Part shown: positions 57,910 to 64,000 of the stretch, piece by piece
How positions within the stretch are numbered: position 1 is the stretch's first letter
How the letters are laid out: the number at the start of each line of letters is the position of its first letter
NCBI RefSeq assembly: GCF_002813695.1
Contig: NZ_CP017768.1
Span: 2,349,501-2,413,500 of the forward strand
Source: Methanobacterium subterraneum
GTDB lineage: Archaea > Methanobacteriota > Methanobacteria > Methanobacteriales > Methanobacteriaceae
DNA length: 64,000 nt
Direction: 5' to 3'
Made by a program: the position numbers and the translations under genes
Notes under the pieces: model-generated
The model's database searches: none
Told to the model about the DNA's origin: nothing
What the model saw: the letters and a program-made list of their open reading frames with translations, nothing else

Positions 57910-57968
57910 ATCAAATCCAATAAGACCAAAAATTGTATTTACCTATTCTCTCAAATCCCCCTTTTAAC

Positions 57969-58115
57969 ATGAAAATTAACTACTCTAAAATTGGACTAAC
58001 CTTAAACCTAATTGGAGTTGCCCTTTTCATTATCAATGCATTAGATGTTTACTTAGGACATGGCTGGACACATGGAAAAGGATTCCAGATATTGGGGCTG
58101 GGGTTAAGGTTATAG
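57969..58115 (+). CDS. Possible small membrane protein
   Basis: A 48-residue frame holds one hydrophobic helix (IGLTLNLIGVALFIINALDVYL) split as LTLNLIGVALFIINAL and a Gly-rich end. There is no Shine-Dalgarno at the ATG, so a leaderless transcript would be needed. It could also be a remnant of a longer membrane gene. Expression is uncertain. Confidence 0.3.
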   Translation: MKINYSKIGLTLNLIGVALFIINALDVYLGHGWTHGKGFQILGLGLRL

Positions 58116-58189
58116 GGGGAGTAATGTGGGTGAAATTCTGTTGAAATAAATTCCAAATTAAAAAAACCAAATTAAATAATGGAGAATGT

Positions 58190-60878
58190 TTAAGATTCCG
58201 CCAGAAATGAATTACCCTCTTCTTTTTCGATCTTCATGATGTTATCAGCAGCATCCTCCAGATCCGCATCATGGGTAACAATAATCATCTGGGGTATAAT
58301 GGACATTCTTTTCAATAGATCAATCAGTTCCTGCCGACGATAGGCATCAAGGTGGATGGTGGGTTCATCCAGCATGATCATCTCTAAACTACCTCCAGAG
58401 AGTACCTGGGTTATCCCCAACCTCAGAGCAAGGGCCACTGCTATTTTTTCACCCCCACTGATCATGTCCAGACTGCTTTCACCACCAGGACCATAGATAG
58501 TCACATCGTAATCCTCATCCAGTCTTACATCGGAGTATTCGAAGTTGAACTTCTCAAACAACTCCCGCGTTTTCTCTTCAATAAGCGGTCTGGATAGGTT
58601 TCTCAAATCCTTCTGAACACCATCCTTACCATAAATATCCCGGATAAGATTTAAAAGTTTCAAAAAATCCTTCAAATTCTTTAATTCTGTTTCATATTCC
58701 TGGAGGGAGTTCAGTTTCTCTTTTATGGTTTGGATAGAATCTGATAGTTGGTGGAGTTGGCCAACTAGTAACTGCTTCTGGCCACTGAGATCCATCAACT
58801 CCTCGTTTTTCAACTCCCATTCCTTCTTAACCCTTTCATGGGATTCTTTATTGTACTTGGAATCTTCAACCACTTTTTGGACTTCTTTCAACTCTTCAAG
58901 GGTATCTAGTATTAGCCTCTGGTTTTCATCCATCCGTCGGAGGAGTGAGTCTTTCTGGCTGATTTCACCCATTAAGTGCTGGTATTTTTTACTCAAATCT
59001 TCCAGGTAAGCTATTTCTCCAGGGAGGTTTTCCATACTGTCCCCGGCAATTTCCATGAGAATGCTGATCTTCTTCTTCAACTCTCTTATGGATGCTTTAA
59101 TTTCATCTAAACCGGACAAATGTTCTTCATAATCTCCAAGGGATTCCAGAGAACCACGAGCAGCTAGATACTTCTCATAATTTCCTTTAATATCCTGAAG
59201 TTTAGATTTATTCTGGGCAATATCCTTTTCAATTTTCTCCAGGATAACCATCTTCTCATCCAGTTCCTTGAGATTGGAATTAATGTTTTTAATTTCCTGC
59301 CGGTTTTCATCCACGGATTTCAGATATTCATTCAAGATCCCAAGATTTATACTTTGAATCCGGAAATGCTGGGTGTCCAAGTTCTTTTTTTTATCCTCAA
59401 TTCCTTTCAATTTTTCCTTCAAAATCTCAGATCTTTGATGGTTGTTTTCTAGTTCCGACTGGTAATCTGTTATCAGTTCATCTCTCTTCTGAGGAGTGAT
59501 GGTAGATTTACAGATTGGACAAAGCTCTTTAACCCGTTCCAGTTCCTTTATAGGTTTATCCAGGTTCTCACTTTTAACTTGCAGGTTTGATAATTCCCTT
59601 TTTAACTCCTGAATAGATTCAGAAGCATCCTGGATTTCCTCCTCTAATTGAGGTTTGAAGGTGGATAAATGATCCTGGAATTCTTCCACAGATTCAAATT
59701 CAGTACTCAGGATCTGGTTGTTTTTTTCTAGAACACGATTTATCTTCTCCAGGGACTGGTTGATTTTAACCTCAACTTTGGACCTTCTTTCTCTGTACTG
59801 CTGAATAAGTACGCGGCTTCCTTCAAACTGGTCCTTGGCATACTGCAAATTATTAATTTCATCGTCTAAACGAGAGTAATCATTGTAATACTGTTCATTT
59901 TCATTCAAAATATCTCTAAAATGTTCAATGTCATCCTGGATCTTAACTATTTTTTTTTCATCTTTTTGCAGATCCTTTAACTCTTTAATCCTATCCTGAA
60001 GATTTTTTAAAACTTCAAGTTTCTTTAAACGTGGTTTCACACGATTAATTTCCTCTTCTTTAATGATAATTTCACTTAACTGGTTATCCAGATCTTTTTT
60101 GGTTTTTTCAAGCTGTTCAAGGAAGTCTGTCTTGGATTTCAGGATGGTGGTGGATTTTTCAAATTCTAGACTCCTTCTATCTAGAATTTCCTTCTTTTCC
60201 CTGAGCAGATCAGATTCAATGATATTTTCCTCTCTTTTAAGATTGATATCTTTAATTTGGATGGATAATTCCTTTTGCTTATGTTTTTTGGTCTGAAATT
60301 CATCCTTCAAGCCTTCAGAGGATTCTATCCTGCCCTCTAGTCGGATTTTTTCTTCTTTGTATCTGTCCAGGATGATTTTTATATTTTTCCAGGCCTTTTC
60401 CAGGGAATCAATACCCAAAAGCCTTCCAATCATTTGCTTCTTTTCTGATGAAGTTTTCTCAATGAGATCAGCTATCTCTCCCTGCCGAACATAGACTGCG
60501 TTGAGGAACAGATCTCCATCCATATCCAAAAGGTTTTGAACTTCCATTGTCACCTGCCTATCTCCTGAAACTAGTGACTGGAATCTTCCACCCTCTTTAA
60601 TCTTCATAATGGCTTTAGATGATGTTTTACTCCGTTCCCGCAGTACCCGGTAGGTTCGACCATGGCTAGTGAACTGGATCTCTACGGACATCCTTTTCTG
60701 GCCAATGGTTATAAGTTGTTCAATTTTTTTACTGGTGTATTGTTTAAAGAGTCCAAAACTCACTGCTTCCAGGATACTGGACTTACCCGCACCATTTCCA
60801 CCTAATATTATTGATATGCCAGTATCAAAATCGATACTGGTATCCTGGTGAGATTTGAAGTTCTTCATATGGAGACTT

Positions 60879-60889
<11 letters not shown>
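58190..60889 (-). CDS. rad50: DNA double-strand break repair ATPase Rad50
   Basis: Rad50 is the SMC-like ATPase partner of Mre11 in end processing. The 899-residue protein has Walker A near the N-terminus (LGGNGAGKSSILEA), long coiled coils on both sides of the zinc hook (CPIC, about residues 455-458), and a C-terminal signature and Walker B (MISGGEKIAVALALRL, MIMLDEPTIHLD). The gene starts 11 bp inside the end of mre11, behind GAGGAG, as the last gene of the resection operon. It looks intact. A run of T on its own strand past the stop may end the transcript. Confidence 0.97.
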
Positions 60890-63547
<2,658 letters not shown>

Positions 63548-63555
<8 letters not shown>

Positions 63556-64000
63556 TTAACATTTCCCTCCCACTCTTCTCCAGGAACCCAATTATCTTTG
63601 AAAGGTTCATAAGATCATTTTTACGGATAACCACGTCATTATGAGCTTTTTTTAATAATAAAGGATATCCTTCGGCGCTGATCTTCTTTATACTTTTCAG
63701 CAACTCTTTTATATCCTCTTCAGTAGCGTAGTACGGTAATTCAAACTTCAGAATGTTTTTATGATCCTCCAGTCTGGCATAGAAAATAGTAAAGATCAAA
63801 CTCTTCAGAAAATCATTTCTAACTGGGAAATCCCTTTTAACCCCGGAGACATTGGAATGTCGGGGTTGGGAATATCCCTGTTTCTTACTGTGCATATCAA
63901 ATATAGCCATGTCCGGTATTTTCGAACCAAAGTATTCAGTACTGGTAGATGTTTTGGAGATTGCCACTATTTTTTGTTTTTGTTCCATTAGCGTGCTGAT
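63548..64000 (-). CDS. nurA: NurA 5'-3' nuclease, C-terminal part
   Basis: The frame stays open to the window edge, so the 5' end lies outside; the Met at 63988 is internal. The visible about 150 residues match the C-terminal half of the NurA domain: VAISKTSTSTEYFG near the start, PDMAIFD with its Asp, the FYARLEDHKNILKFELPYY segment, and a final GYPLLLKKAHNDVVIRKND. NurA is the single- and double-strand nuclease that pairs with HerA. It is the first visible gene of the operon and its stop overlaps herA. Confidence 0.92.

Overview
The window is archaeal and almost certainly from a mesophilic member of the Methanobacteriales (Methanobacterium-like). The evidence is: archaeal information-processing genes (TBP, FEN-1, Pelota, CDC48, HerA/NurA/Mre11/Rad50); TATA-box promoters with G-rich Shine-Dalgarno sites; coenzyme B biosynthesis genes (AksA plus a homoaconitase large subunit); an MraY-like pseudomurein glycosyltransferase; a large adhesin-like surface protein; and a trpY / trpEGCFBAD arrangement as known from Methanothermobacter. 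This placement comes from gene content only; no database search was possible.

Layout. 1-9.0 kb: mostly single accessory genes (end of a TMEM175-like channel, GyrI-like protein, orphan PocR/PAS histidine kinase, DUF3795, methyltransferase, DUF3887-hydrolase, CDP-alcohol phosphatidyltransferase, CPBP protease) and a marR-flavodoxin pair. 9.1-16.9 kb: two heavy-metal P-type ATPases (a CPH type with a His-rich N-terminus and a CPC type), each behind a promoter with palindromic or repeated motifs, separated by a methyltransferase, two membrane proteins and tRNA-Ser(CGA). 17-24.4 kb: the complete trpEGCFBAD operon on the minus strand, with divergent trpY and an inverted repeat between them. 24.5-30.6 kb: hypC, a disulfide-oxidoreductase-like flavoprotein, a MurG-like glycosyltransferase, a frameshifted TrmB-family regulator, and an ABC-2 exporter. 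30.8-35.7 kb: a surface adhesin (beta-helix plus three DUF11 repeats) and an intact, AT-rich insertion sequence. 35.9-46.5 kb: MraY-like enzyme, a multi-cluster radical SAM protein, pelA, tyrA, a pentameric ligand-gated channel-like protein, CDC48 and SahH. 46.5-58.1 kb: tandem DUF2119 genes, fen, a DUF98-hacA-aksA group, a candidate small RNA, CyaB-like protein, tbp, serB fused to a long coiled coil, and an MFS transporter. 58.2-64 kb: the nurA-herA-mre11-rad50 resection operon, with mre11 broken by a one-base shift in a C6 tract.

How the genes work together. The trp genes form a complete anthranilate-to-tryptophan pathway next to their likely regulator. aksA and hacA supply the 2-oxoacid chain elongation for coenzyme B. 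nurA-herA-mre11-rad50 is the archaeal double-strand-break end-resection module, with overlapping genes. The marR-flavodoxin pair and copB probably share one control region. The observations most worth following up are the channel-like protein at 41.5 kb, the DUF2119 pair carrying metallopeptidase-like motifs, the three-cluster radical SAM protein, the candidate RNA at 52.55 kb, the operator-like palindromes, the two frameshifts, and the 56-bp exact repeat inside CDC48.
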